A stretch of 64,000 nt of DNA from Planctomycetia bacterium (GTDB lineage: Bacteria; Planctomycetota; Planctomycetia; Pirellulales; JACPPG01), in contig JACPPG010000037.1 in the NCBI GenBank assembly GCA_016191115.1, positions 1 through 64,000 of the forward strand, in the 5' to 3' direction. Within the stretch, counting starts at the first letter, position 1. Every line of letters begins with the position of its first letter. Below the pieces are notes generated by a model. The model did not search any database. It saw only the letters and a program-made list of their open reading frames with translations, and was not told where the DNA came from. This document shows positions 1 to 6,948 of this stretch, one piece after another. The translations under genes and the position numbers were made by a program.

Positions 1-1
1 T

Positions 2-97
2 CGTTATCAGCTTACCGCCGAGGGACGCCGCCTTCTTCCCGCCTTCCTCGCCGCCAGAAACGCCAGTGCCGAAAAGCTCCGCGACCTCGCAGCCTAG
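2..97 (+). CDS. C-terminal tail of a gene entering from the left edge, winged-helix-like
   Basis: An open frame enters from the window edge and stops with TAG at 95-97, giving 31 residues that begin RYQLTAEGRR and end RDLAA. The pattern of an aromatic residue, QLT, then EGRR resembles the wing and last helix of winged-helix DNA-binding domains. Similar tails occur on planctomycete proteins of unknown function. Too little is present to name the protein. The next gene starts 57 bases downstream on the same strand. Confidence 0.5.
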   Translation, partial: RYQLTAEGRRLLPAFLAARNASAEKLRDLAA

Positions 98-141
98 AAA
101 AAATCCTCTCACCCTGCGAAAATCTGAATCGTTTGCAGTAT

Positions 142-146
142 GGAGG
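142..146 (+). promoter_or_regulatory. Ribosome binding site deciding the HEAT lipoprotein start
   Basis: GGAGG lies 7 bases before the ATG at 154, but only 1 base before the ATG at 148 and downstream of the TTG at 133. This favours 154 as the start. Confidence 0.6.
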
Positions 147-153
147 AATGACA

Positions 154-675
154 ATGAGCGGCTCTTGGGCGGGACGCCTTGCGATGGCCTTGCCGGTTGT
201 CGTCGCGTTGGGTTGCGGCAGCACCGAGGCGCCCAAGGACAAGCCGACGGTCGCCGAGATCCAGCAGACGCGCGCGGCCATCGAGAAGCCGGCGCCCTCG
301 CCCACGCCGCCACCGCCGGTGACAGGCAACATTCCCTTCCGCGAATGGGGCGTGAAAGAAGCGGCCGTCGACGCGCTGGCGCGGATCGGCCAGCCCTCGG
401 TGCCCGTCCTGATCGACGCCCTTTCGGACGCCGACGCGGAGGTCCGTGTACACGCCGCCCGGGCGCTTGCGCGGATGGGGGATGCGGGCAAGGAGGCGGT
501 GCCGGTACTGATCGCGCGGCTGGAAGATCCCGACGAGGGCGTCCGCCAGGCGGCGGCGCGGGCGCTGGGCCAGATGGGCCCCGCGGCGGCCGACGCTGTT
601 CCGGCCTTGATCGCCATCATCAAATCGCACGATGCGAAGCCGTCGCCGCCGCCGGCGAACCTTCCGAATCCATAA
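154..675 (+). CDS. HEAT-repeat lipoprotein
   Basis: This gene encodes a 173-residue protein with a lipoprotein-type signal peptide: short basic start, hydrophobic stretch, then VALGC with the acylatable cysteine near residue 21. A proline-rich linker (about residues 45-55) follows. The rest is helical repeats of the HEAT_2/PBS-lyase type; two phrases with the pattern of valine, a polar triad, Ala-Ala-Ala-Arg-Ala-Leu and Gly-Asp/Gly-Pro are visible. Such proteins act as protein-binding scaffolds anchored to a membrane, and no catalytic residues are expected. The start was chosen from the ribosome binding site at 142-146. It lies upstream of the ExbB/ExbD cluster on the same strand, but a palindromic repeat and about 280 empty bases separate them, so a shared function is only a guess. 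Confidence 0.8.
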   Translation: MSGSWAGRLAMALPVVVALGCGSTEAPKDKPTVAEIQQTRAAIEKPAPSPTPPPPVTGNIPFREWGVKEAAVDALARIGQPSVPVLIDALSDADAEVRVHAARALARMGDAGKEAVPVLIARLEDPDEGVRQAAARALGQMGPAAADAVPALIAIIKSHDAKPSPPPANLPNP

Positions 676-713
676 AAACGAGGGCCGCCTTCCTTGCAAA
701 CCCGTGCTCCCAA

Positions 714-836
714 CAGGAGAACTGCAAAGCCCGGGGTCTGGCTCATTTTTCGGCACATGCGGTTCTCAATTCTTCCGAAGGACCTTCGCCGAAAAATGTG
801 CCTGACCCCCTCTCCCAGGACTTTGCAGTTCTCCTG
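714..836. repeat. Palindromic element A, copy 1
   Basis: A 123-bp element is bounded by perfect 16-bp terminal inverted repeats (CAGGAGAACTGCAAAG and its complement). Inner arms carry a GGGGTCAGGCACATTTTTCGGC-like phrase, in full or variant form, on both sides. A near-identical copy in the opposite orientation lies at 14284-14409 and a half copy at 21315-21352. It has no coding capacity. It looks like a REP- or MITE-like non-autonomous element. The rest of the gap up to 1121 shows nothing recognisable. Confidence 0.85.
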
Positions 837-1109
837 TGCCCCCCAAAGCGTGAGTTGCACACCCAGAAGCGGAGGGCTATGGTGGACTATTGAGAGGCAT
901 CGATGGGCCGGGCGGCCTGGGACACGCCGCGCGGCCGGTACGGCGAGTTTGAGCGGCGCCGCGTCACGTCATTTCTCGAATTGCCGGCACGCCGTTCACG
1001 CTTCCGCAGTCGCGCGATTTCTGCGTCGCGCCCTAGTTGCCTCTGGACGATTCCGCGGCGGTAACCCCTTCGTCAACGCTCGATCCCCGTCGTGGGAACC
1101 CAGGATAAT

Positions 1110-1116
1110 AAGGAGG
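1110..1116 (+). promoter_or_regulatory. Strong ribosome binding site of the first ExbB gene
   Basis: AAGGAGG sits 5 bases before the GTG at 1122. It excludes the GTG at 1092, which lies upstream of this site. Confidence 0.7.
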
Positions 1117-1121
1117 AGCAC

Positions 1122-1916
1122 GTGACTTTTCGCACCGTTTTCAGCCGACCCGGTCGCGCCACGTGCCTGGTCGTCGCCGTCCTTCTCGTCCTTTTCCTGC
1201 AAGTCACCGTGCTGCAAGCGGCCGACACGGACGCCGCCGCCCCCAAGGGCGAAAGCTATCTCGTCTGGCTGGCGAAAAGCTCGGGCTTGATCGGCGTCGT
1301 GATCCTGCTCTTGTCGATGTACTTCGTCGCCACGGTCATCCGGTTGTTCATTGAGCTTCGCGAGAAGGTGGCCGCGCCGCCGGAGCTCTTGAACGAGATC
1401 GAAGTGCTCATGCAACAGCGCGACTTCCGCGAGGTCTATAAAGTGGTAAAGACCAGCGAGTCGTTTCTCGGCCGCACCTTGGCAACCGGCATTTCCGAAC
1501 TACCCAACGGCATCGCCGAGGCGCGCGAGGCGATGGACCGGGCGGCCGACGCCGTGACGATGGAGATGGAGCGGATGATCAGCATGCTCGCCGTGCTGGG
1601 GACCTTGGGGCCCATGATCGGGCTGTTGGGCACCCTGCAGGGCATGATCGCCAGCTTCAGCGTGATCGCCATGTCGGGCGTGGAATTGAAGGCGAACCAG
1701 GTCGCCGCGGGCATTTCGACCGCGCTCGTGCTGACGTTCGAGGGCGTGGCCCTGTCGGTGCCGGCGATCTATTTCTTCGCCTTGTTTCGCAATCGGATCT
1801 CGACGATCTCGGCCAATACGACCCTTCTGGCGGACCAGATCCTGAGACGGCTGTATCACTCGGCTCAGTGGAAGGCCGCGCCGCCCGGACAGGCGCCCGC
1901 CGGACAAAAGGCGTAG
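1122..1916 (+). CDS. MotA/TolQ/ExbB-family proton channel protein (first copy)
   Basis: This is an inner-membrane proton-channel subunit of the ExbB/TolQ type, 264 residues from a GTG start. An N-terminal hydrophobic segment (about residues 15-32) may be a signal or an extra membrane helix. Three further helices follow at about 55-77, 153-180 and 197-222. The last two carry the family core: GTLGPMIGLLGTLQGM, then a GIS-ALVLTFEG-A segment. ExbB pentamers surround ExbD dimers and turn the proton gradient into force on periplasmic or outer-membrane partners. The gene is followed by two ExbD genes, the typical order. The duplicate ExbB at 4285 is shorter, so the two are not simple copies. Confidence 0.9.
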   Translation: MTFRTVFSRPGRATCLVVAVLLVLFLQVTVLQAADTDAAAPKGESYLVWLAKSSGLIGVVILLLSMYFVATVIRLFIELREKVAAPPELLNEIEVLMQQRDFREVYKVVKTSESFLGRTLATGISELPNGIAEAREAMDRAADAVTMEMERMISMLAVLGTLGPMIGLLGTLQGMIASFSVIAMSGVELKANQVAAGISTALVLTFEGVALSVPAIYFFALFRNRISTISANTTLLADQILRRLYHSAQWKAAPPGQAPAGQKA

Positions 1917-1975
1917 GCCGCGCGGGTTCGTTTCCGTGGTCAGCACGCGAGTGCCCTTCTTCGAGCGAAAGCAAC

Positions 1976-2443
1976 ATGTCCGCCAGTGCCCACTTAAGCG
2001 AAAAGGCCGAGCCGAACCTGACGCCCATCCTCGATATGGTGTTTCAGCTCATCACCTTCTTCATGCTGGTGGTGAACTTCAAGTCGGCGTCGCTCGATAT
2101 GAGCCTCAAGCTTCCGGTGGTCGGGTCGGCCATGCCCTCGGACAGCCCGGATCGCGACGTTCTTGTGCTGAACATCGATCAGGACGGCATGCTGCACGTG
2201 TACGGCCAGGTGAAGGATGCCGCGACGTACATCGCCAGCGAAGCGCAAACGGCGCTGCGCACCGCGCAGTTGGAAAACCCCGACCTGAAATTCGGCGACG
2301 AGCTGCCGGTGACGGTGGTCATCCGCGCCGACCGCGCGACGCCCTTTCGCTTGCTCAACCAGGTCATTCGCGCCTGCCAGGCGAGCGGCTTCCGCAAGTT
2401 CCAGTACCGGGCGATGAGTGGGCCATCGGAGGCCGCGCGATGA
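1976..2443 (+). CDS. Biopolymer transporter ExbD/TolR (first copy)
   Basis: A 155-residue single-pass protein. After a short cytoplasmic start it has PNLTPILDMVFQLITFFML, the hallmark ExbD helix with its essential proton-carrying aspartate near residue 20. The remainder is a periplasmic domain. The open frame extends upstream into 1868, but ATG 1976 begins directly before the conserved part and is the likely start; its Shine-Dalgarno sequence is weak. Its last four bases overlap the next gene (ATGA at 2440-2443), so the two are translationally coupled. It probably forms the stator core with the ExbB encoded just upstream. Confidence 0.88.
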   Translation: MSASAHLSEKAEPNLTPILDMVFQLITFFMLVVNFKSASLDMSLKLPVVGSAMPSDSPDRDVLVLNIDQDGMLHVYGQVKDAATYIASEAQTALRTAQLENPDLKFGDELPVTVVIRADRATPFRLLNQVIRACQASGFRKFQYRAMSGPSEAAR

Positions 2444-2949
2444 GAGGACGGCATCCAACGCGGCGCAGCCAGCAGGAAGTCCAGTTGAACCTGGCGGCCA
2501 TGCTCGACATGGCGTTTCAGTTGCTGGCGTTCTTCATCCTGACGTTCCGCCCGGCGCCGGTCGAGGGCTATATCGCGCTGCGCATGCCGCCCGCCCAACC
2601 TCTCACCAAGCCCGGTCAGACGGCCACGCAGCCGACGGACGTCCCCATCCCGACAACGAGCTTGCCGTCGGTCATGGTGACGGTCACTTCGCAGCCGGAT
2701 GGCGAAATCGGGTCGATCCGCATCGAGGAGGGGCAGCCCGTCGCCAGCCTTAGCGAGTTCGAGCAACAACTATCGAACCTGCTCTCGGTGCCCGATGCCA
2801 CGTTCGACCAGTTGGTCCTGCAAGTCGGCTCCCGGCTGCACTACGAGAATCTGATGCGCGTGCTGGACGTTTGCTCGCGGATCAAGTTCGCCTCCGGCGA
2901 GCACCTGACCAAGCTGAGCATCGTCGAGCTTCCCGACGCGGGGGAATGA
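2440..2949 (+). CDS. Biopolymer transporter ExbD/TolR (second copy)
   Basis: This is a second ExbD-like subunit of 169 residues starting inside the stop codon of its neighbour. The membrane helix is QLNLAAMLDMAFQLLAFFIL with the conserved aspartate near residue 23. A proline/threonine-rich linker (about residues 48-75) then leads to a periplasmic domain. Two consecutive, diverged ExbD genes after one ExbB suggest a heteromeric ExbD dimer. The stop TGA is one base from the next ATG (2951), so the operon continues. Confidence 0.87.
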   Translation: MRGRHPTRRSQQEVQLNLAAMLDMAFQLLAFFILTFRPAPVEGYIALRMPPAQPLTKPGQTATQPTDVPIPTTSLPSVMVTVTSQPDGEIGSIRIEEGQPVASLSEFEQQLSNLLSVPDATFDQLVLQVGSRLHYENLMRVLDVCSRIKFASGEHLTKLSIVELPDAGE

Positions 2950-2950
2950 G

Positions 2951-3937
2951 ATGGTCGTCCGCCGCTACGAACGTCCCCTCCGGCTTGTGTCGGCCCGATT
3001 GGGCATTTCGCTCATGTCGATGTTCATCATGCTGGCCGTGATCTACATGACGGTCGCGCGGCTGGGCAAGCAAGGCGTGCCGGCCGTTCCCCCGGCATTG
3101 CCGCCGGTAGCCGATCGACCAACCGACGGTAAGCAGTCCGAGGACGACGATTCGGCCGCTCTCGTGGCCGATCGCGACCCGCGAGAGGCCGAGGCCTTCG
3201 CGCGCGAGGCCCAAGCCGTGATGGATCGCTCGACGATGATCCACGCCATCGAGAACCCGGCCTACTACCGTTTGCTCCGCTGGACGATGGCACAAGGGCT
3301 GTCCGCCTTCGCCCGACGCACGCCACAAGAAACCGCGTTTCAAGACCTTGTGGGCCGGCCCGATGCATCGCGAGGGGAGCTCATCGAGGTGGAGCTGAGC
3401 GTCAGGTTCGTACGCACGTACGACGTTCCCCCGGAGAAGTCGGGCGGCGCTGAGCGAGTTTATGAGCTGTGGGGCTGGCCGACGTCGGGGCGGGGCTGGT
3501 TTTACGTCGTCGTGACGCCCGAACTGCCCGAGGGTTTCCCCATCGCCCCCGAGGTGAACGAAACGGCGCGCGTGCGGGGCTACTTTCTCAAGCTGCAAGG
3601 TTACGAACCGGCGGACGCCAAGCCCTTTGCCCGGCCGCTCGTCGCGCCCCTAGTCATTGGCCGCGTGGTGGCGTGGCAGCCGCCACCGCCCCCGCCTGCG
3701 AGCGAGATCACGCCCGCGCACGTTGTGTTGGTCATCGGCTGCGCGGCGCTGCTGTGTGCCATTGCCTACTGGTTATGGACGCCTCGCCGCCGTGGGGCGA
3801 CAGGCGGGTCCGCGTCGCCCGATTGGCCGCCGGCTCACGCGCCCATCAGCAGGAGCGGCGCCGCCGGCGACGCGCCCGGGGCCTCGGAATCGGGCACGTT
3901 TGACTGGGTGCGCGACATCGACCATTGCGACGAATGA
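2951..3937 (+). CDS. Unknown two-helix membrane protein in the ExbB/ExbD operon
   Basis: This 328-residue protein is not recognised as a family. It has a membrane helix near the N-terminus (about residues 17-37), a large presumably periplasmic region (about 40-245) with an Asp-rich linker, and a PPPPPP stretch near 248. A second helix follows at about 258-278, and then a charged Pro/Gly-rich cytoplasmic tail. It starts one base after the preceding ExbD gene, which points to a stable partner of the proton channel, perhaps the component that receives the force. No catalytic motif is visible. A role equivalent to TonB or TolA is speculative: there is no TonB box-binding C-terminal domain that I can see. 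Confidence 0.75.
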   Translation: MVVRRYERPLRLVSARLGISLMSMFIMLAVIYMTVARLGKQGVPAVPPALPPVADRPTDGKQSEDDDSAALVADRDPREAEAFAREAQAVMDRSTMIHAIENPAYYRLLRWTMAQGLSAFARRTPQETAFQDLVGRPDASRGELIEVELSVRFVRTYDVPPEKSGGAERVYELWGWPTSGRGWFYVVVTPELPEGFPIAPEVNETARVRGYFLKLQGYEPADAKPFARPLVAPLVIGRVVAWQPPPPPPASEITPAHVVLVIGCAALLCAIAYWLWTPRRRGATGGSASPDWPPAHAPISRSGAAGDAPGASESGTFDWVRDIDHCDE

Positions 3938-3960
3938 GCCGCGGTGGGCACAGGGCCGCT

Positions 3961-4063
3961 AGGATCGACCGAAAAATAACTTCTCCTCGATACCCTCGCC
4001 CCTTGCGGGAGAGGGCACCCGTGAGGGGTCAGAGAATCAGGAAGTTATTTTTCGGTCGATCCT
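3961..4063. repeat. Palindromic element D with 23-bp perfect inverted ends
   Basis: Positions 3961-3983 and 4041-4063 are perfect inverted repeats of each other, beginning AGGATCGACCGAAAAATA. The 57-bp centre contains a second palindrome at about 3993-4028 (CCCTCGCCC, GCGGGAGAGGG, GTGAGGGG). That centre resembles a common REP-like hairpin (family I here) also found at 53135-53170. The element separates the first and second halves of the ExbB/ExbD cluster. No coding capacity. Copies elsewhere in the genome are expected but none is seen in this window. Confidence 0.8.
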
Positions 4064-4075
4064 TAGGGCCAACGC

Positions 4076-4104
4076 CGCGGCTCGGCTGGAGCATCGCCCT
4101 CCCA
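4076..4104. repeat. Half copy of palindromic element C
   Basis: The phrase CGGCTCGGCTGGAGCATCGC followed by CCTCCC matches one arm of the complete hairpin at 40524-40609. It lies 12 bases after element D. The remaining bases up to the ExbB gene at 4285 show nothing definite. Confidence 0.5.
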
Positions 4105-4284
4105 CTCCGAGGCTTGAAATGCCGGGCTGAGCCTTGCCGTCCGGCGGCCGGTCGGTGAAAATCGGTTTTGACCGAAAACGGCCCCTCGCGGCGTGGCGGC
4201 ACGCACTCGAGCCCTGGACCGTGTGAATCGCTGCGCGGCTCGAAGCCTACGCCTTGACGGCCGCGTGGAAATGGAACGAGAAGA

Positions 4285-4917
4285 ATGAACGTCAACGATC
4301 TCGCCAAATTCTTGGGCGACGCTTGCTACGGCTTTCTGGCCCTCAATCTGTTTTGGGGCCTGTTTTGCGCCATCGTCGTCTGGCGGCGATTGGCGCAATT
4401 GCGCTTTAAGAACGAGCGCCACCAAGCGGAATTCGTCGACGAGCTGAACCAGCACATCTCGCAGCGGGCCTATGAGGACGTCGCCAGCGCCTGCGAGGCC
4501 GACACGCGGGCGCTGCCGCAGTTGGTGTACCTGGCGCTAGCGAATCGCGACCTGGACGGCGTTGAAATCCGCCAGCTCGTCGCCGAGCGTCTGCAGCGCG
4601 ACGTATTGGCCCCGCTCGAAAACCGCGTCAACTGGATCGTCACCGTCATCCGCAACGGGCCGCTGCTGGGACTCTTCGGCACGGTGCTGGGCATGATGGC
4701 CGCGTTCGGACGCATCGGCACCGGCGTAAAGGTCCAGCCCTCGCAAATCGCCGACGAGATCAGCGTGGCCCTCATTTGCACCGCCATGGGGCTGGGAACG
4801 GCCATTCCGCTGGGCTATGTGGCCAGCAGCCTGAATATCCGCATTCGCGGCCTGCAGGAATCGCTGACGCCGGCCATCGTGCGCTTTTTGAATGTCCTCA
4901 AGCCATCCTCCGGCTGA
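4285..4917 (+). CDS. MotA/TolQ/ExbB-family proton channel protein (second copy)
   Basis: This is the second ExbB/TolQ-like channel subunit, 210 residues. Helix 1 lies at about 11-35. The family core is VIRNGPLLGLFGTVLGMMAAF (about 119-140), then ADEISVALICTAMGLGTAIPLGYVA (about 158-182). It lacks the N-terminal extra segment of the first ExbB. Its ATG at 4285 is preceded by a purine-rich stretch. It is followed after 16 bases by an ExbD gene, so this half of the cluster can form its own channel. Confidence 0.9.
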   Translation: MNVNDLAKFLGDACYGFLALNLFWGLFCAIVVWRRLAQLRFKNERHQAEFVDELNQHISQRAYEDVASACEADTRALPQLVYLALANRDLDGVEIRQLVAERLQRDVLAPLENRVNWIVTVIRNGPLLGLFGTVLGMMAAFGRIGTGVKVQPSQIADEISVALICTAMGLGTAIPLGYVASSLNIRIRGLQESLTPAIVRFLNVLKPSSG

Positions 4918-4933
4918 TCGGGAGTGAAAGCGC

Positions 4934-5416
4934 ATGCTGTCCGCCAGCTCACTCCACCCGGCCGGTTCCGAGCTTTCTCCGCTGCTCCCCCACCGCGCGC
5001 CGGCGGAAGACGCGCGGGTCGACATGACGGCCATGATCGACCTGGTGTTCATGATGAACATCTTCTTTCTGGTGACGTCGCTCGTGGCCGCGATGGCGGA
5101 AGTGAACCTGCCGGCGGCCAAGCACGTGGTGGCCGCCGATTTAGAGACAAGCGTCGTGTTGACCGTGATGGCGGCCGAGGGGCGCGCCCCGGTGGTCTAC
5201 GTCGGCGACGGCGCCGGCGGTGAGCCGCTCGGCGAATCACAGCAGGAAGAACGCATCACACAGGCCGTCGCCGCGCAGTTGCGCGAGGGCAAGACGGCCG
5301 TCATCATCAAGGCCGAAGGGAACGTGCCGATGCGCGACATCGCCCGCATCGCCGCCGCGGCGTCGGCCGCCGAGGGAGTCAAACTCAACTTCGCCGTGAT
5401 GGAAAAGGACGATTGA
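4934..5416 (+). CDS. Biopolymer transporter ExbD/TolR (third copy)
   Basis: This ExbD-like protein has 160 residues. The conserved helix is RVDMTAMIDLVFMMNIFFLV, with the essential aspartate near residue 36. A periplasmic domain follows and ends in a conserved beta/alpha unit (VIIKAEGNVPMRDI) typical of ExbD C-terminal domains. A GGGAG sequence lies about 9 bases before the ATG. It is 16 bases downstream of the second ExbB and about 96 bases upstream of the fourth ExbD. Confidence 0.88.
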   Translation: MLSASSLHPAGSELSPLLPHRAPAEDARVDMTAMIDLVFMMNIFFLVTSLVAAMAEVNLPAAKHVVAADLETSVVLTVMAAEGRAPVVYVGDGAGGEPLGESQQEERITQAVAAQLREGKTAVIIKAEGNVPMRDIARIAAAASAAEGVKLNFAVMEKDD

Positions 5417-5512
5417 TACCCGCCGCCGGCCCGAGCAGGCATACAACGGCGGGCGCCAGCTCAGGCCGGGTACCCTCTGGGTGGCTAATCGCTAGTCGCT
5501 AGTTGCTCCAAC

Positions 5513-6148
5513 ATGATTCGCGTTCACTGCACTCACTGTGGGAAGCTGTTGCGGGTGGCCGACACCATGGCCGGCCGCCAGGGGAAGTGCCCGCACTGCG
5601 GCAACGCGGTCGCGGTGCCGTCGATGCCGGCGGTGGTGCCGGGATCAAAGCCGCCGCGCAAGGCCGCGAAGACGTCCTTCGTTTCGCTATTGCCGCCGCC
5701 AAGGCACGCCGACCACGAAGAGTGGATCGACATGACCTCGATGGTCGACATCGTTTTTTTCCTGCTGATTTTCTTCCTCGTCACGTCGCTCAATACGCAG
5801 CAGGCATCGATCGAATCGCCGGTGCCCGAAAGCCGCCGCGCGGCGAGCGAAGGCCGGGCCGCGGCCGCGCGAACGGTCGTCGACTTCGAGAACGACGAGG
5901 ATTTCATTATCGCCCGCATCGACGCCGACAACACGGTGTGGGTCGAGGACGCCCTGGCCCCGTCGCCGGCCGAGGTGCTCTCGAAACTACGCTCATCGAT
6001 GCGCGGCGCGGGCGCGAAGGGGTCCCCCTCGCGGCTATTGGTGCTCGCCCACGGCGACGCCCATCATGGCATGGCGGTCATGGTGCTGGACGCGGCCCAG
6101 GAAGCGGGCCTGGCCGACGTGCGATTGGCCGTGCGGGATGAGGAGTAA
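5513..6148 (+). CDS. ExbD/TolR-like protein with N-terminal zinc ribbon (fourth copy)
   Basis: A 211-residue fusion. Residues 5-32 form a zinc-ribbon/zinc-finger knuckle pair (CTHCG, then CPHCG 20 residues later) of the kind placed on planctomycete regulatory and membrane proteins. A basic linker leads to the ExbD helix WIDMTSMVDIVFFLLIFFLV at about 75-97, with the conserved aspartate, and a periplasmic domain follows. The zinc ribbon would face the cytoplasm. ExbD proteins normally start within a few residues of the helix, so this extension is unusual and might sense metal or bind a cytoplasmic partner. The two CxxC pairs argue that it is translated. Confidence 0.88.
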   Translation: MIRVHCTHCGKLLRVADTMAGRQGKCPHCGNAVAVPSMPAVVPGSKPPRKAAKTSFVSLLPPPRHADHEEWIDMTSMVDIVFFLLIFFLVTSLNTQQASIESPVPESRRAASEGRAAAARTVVDFENDEDFIIARIDADNTVWVEDALAPSPAEVLSKLRSSMRGAGAKGSPSRLLVLAHGDAHHGMAVMVLDAAQEAGLADVRLAVRDEE

Positions 6149-6159
6149 CTCGCGACAGA

Positions 6160-6220
6160 GTGAAGAATGTCGAACGCCAAATGTCGAAGGAACGTCGAAA
6201 TCCGAAATCTGAATGGCACC
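6160..6220. repeat. Dispersed repeat F, forward copy
   Basis: The stretch GTGAAGAATGTCGAAC...ATGTCGAAGGAA...ATGGCACC has a shorter, diverged counterpart in reverse orientation at 6900-6940. Read as peptide, both give NVE-x-MSKE phrases, so the element has the look of a common dispersed sequence rather than a gene. The two copies flank the DHFR-like gene. Confidence 0.55.
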
Positions 6221-6240
6221 GCCGCCAAGGGGGACTGCGA

Positions 6241-6828
6241 TCACCTTCGTCGCTTCGCCCCTCGTCGCTGCACAATCGCGTACTCGAGGGACATGATCCC
6301 CATCCTGGCGTAGAGTCGGTGACCTTTCAATCTGAGCGTGACTCGCCCTGCCGGCGGCAGCAGCGGCACGCCCTCGCCCAGAAGCACCGGCATCACCGCG
6401 ACCTCGACAGTATCCACCAAGCCCAGCTCGGCGAAACTGCGGAACAGCGAACCGCCCCCCCACAGCCACACGTCCTTCCCCGGCTTCGCGCGCAGTTCGG
6501 CCATCACTCGTTCCGGGTCGTTGACGATCGTGACGCCTGGGTGGTCCTCCTGCCGGAGCGTGCGCGAGAAGACGAAAACCTGCATGTCCGGCGTCGAGCC
6601 GCCTCCACCAGCCCCCTTCACCACCTCGAAGGTCCGGCGGCCCATGACCATGGTGTCGAACTGGCTGTAGATTTCCTTGAAGTCGATCTCAGGGTCCATG
6701 ACGATCCAATCGGCCTCTCCGCCCGGACCGGCGATGAATCCGTCCAAGCTCATCGCCACCGCGTAGCGAACTCGCCGGTTTGGATGCCCTGCATTCTTGT
6801 GTCGGCTCTCCCTGGTTTTCCGACGCAT
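6241..6828 (-). CDS. Dihydrofolate reductase family protein (RibD C-terminal domain type)
   Basis: A 195-residue cytoplasmic protein of the DHFR/RibD-C fold. It shows VRYAVAMSLDGFIAGPGGEADW at the start of the domain (about residues 20-41), MGRRTFEVVKG (about 61-71) and the nucleotide-binding segment DVWLWGGGSLFRSFAELGLVDTVEVAVMPVLLGEGVPLL (about 118-157). Family members such as the YwjB/YyaP type are NADPH-dependent reductases of unknown substrate; none here shows a folate-specific signature. The first ~18 residues are basic and may not be translated if a start closer to the domain is used. It is convergent with the ExbD cluster and lies between inverted copies of repeat F. Confidence 0.87.
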   Translation of the reverse strand: MRRKTRESRHKNAGHPNRRVRYAVAMSLDGFIAGPGGEADWIVMDPEIDFKEIYSQFDTMVMGRRTFEVVKGAGGGGSTPDMQVFVFSRTLRQEDHPGVTIVNDPERVMAELRAKPGKDVWLWGGGSLFRSFAELGLVDTVEVAVMPVLLGEGVPLLPPAGRVTLRLKGHRLYARMGIMSLEYAIVQRRGAKRRR

Positions 6829-6899
6829 GTCAGCGTCCCCAATTAACCCCGCCCAAGCGGCAATTCAAGCGAGGTACAAAACTCTGCTTGCCGGAGGTT

Positions 6900-6940
6900 G
6901 GTGCCATTTCCTTTGACATGCGGAGTTCGACGTTCCTCAC
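6900..6940. repeat. Dispersed repeat F, reverse copy
   Basis: This is the reverse-complement counterpart of 6160-6220: GGTGCCATTTCC...GACAT...GTTCGACGTTCCTCAC. It is shorter by about 20 bases and lies 8 bases downstream of the stop of the decarboxylase gene. Confidence 0.5.
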
Positions 6941-6948
6941 CGCGCCAA

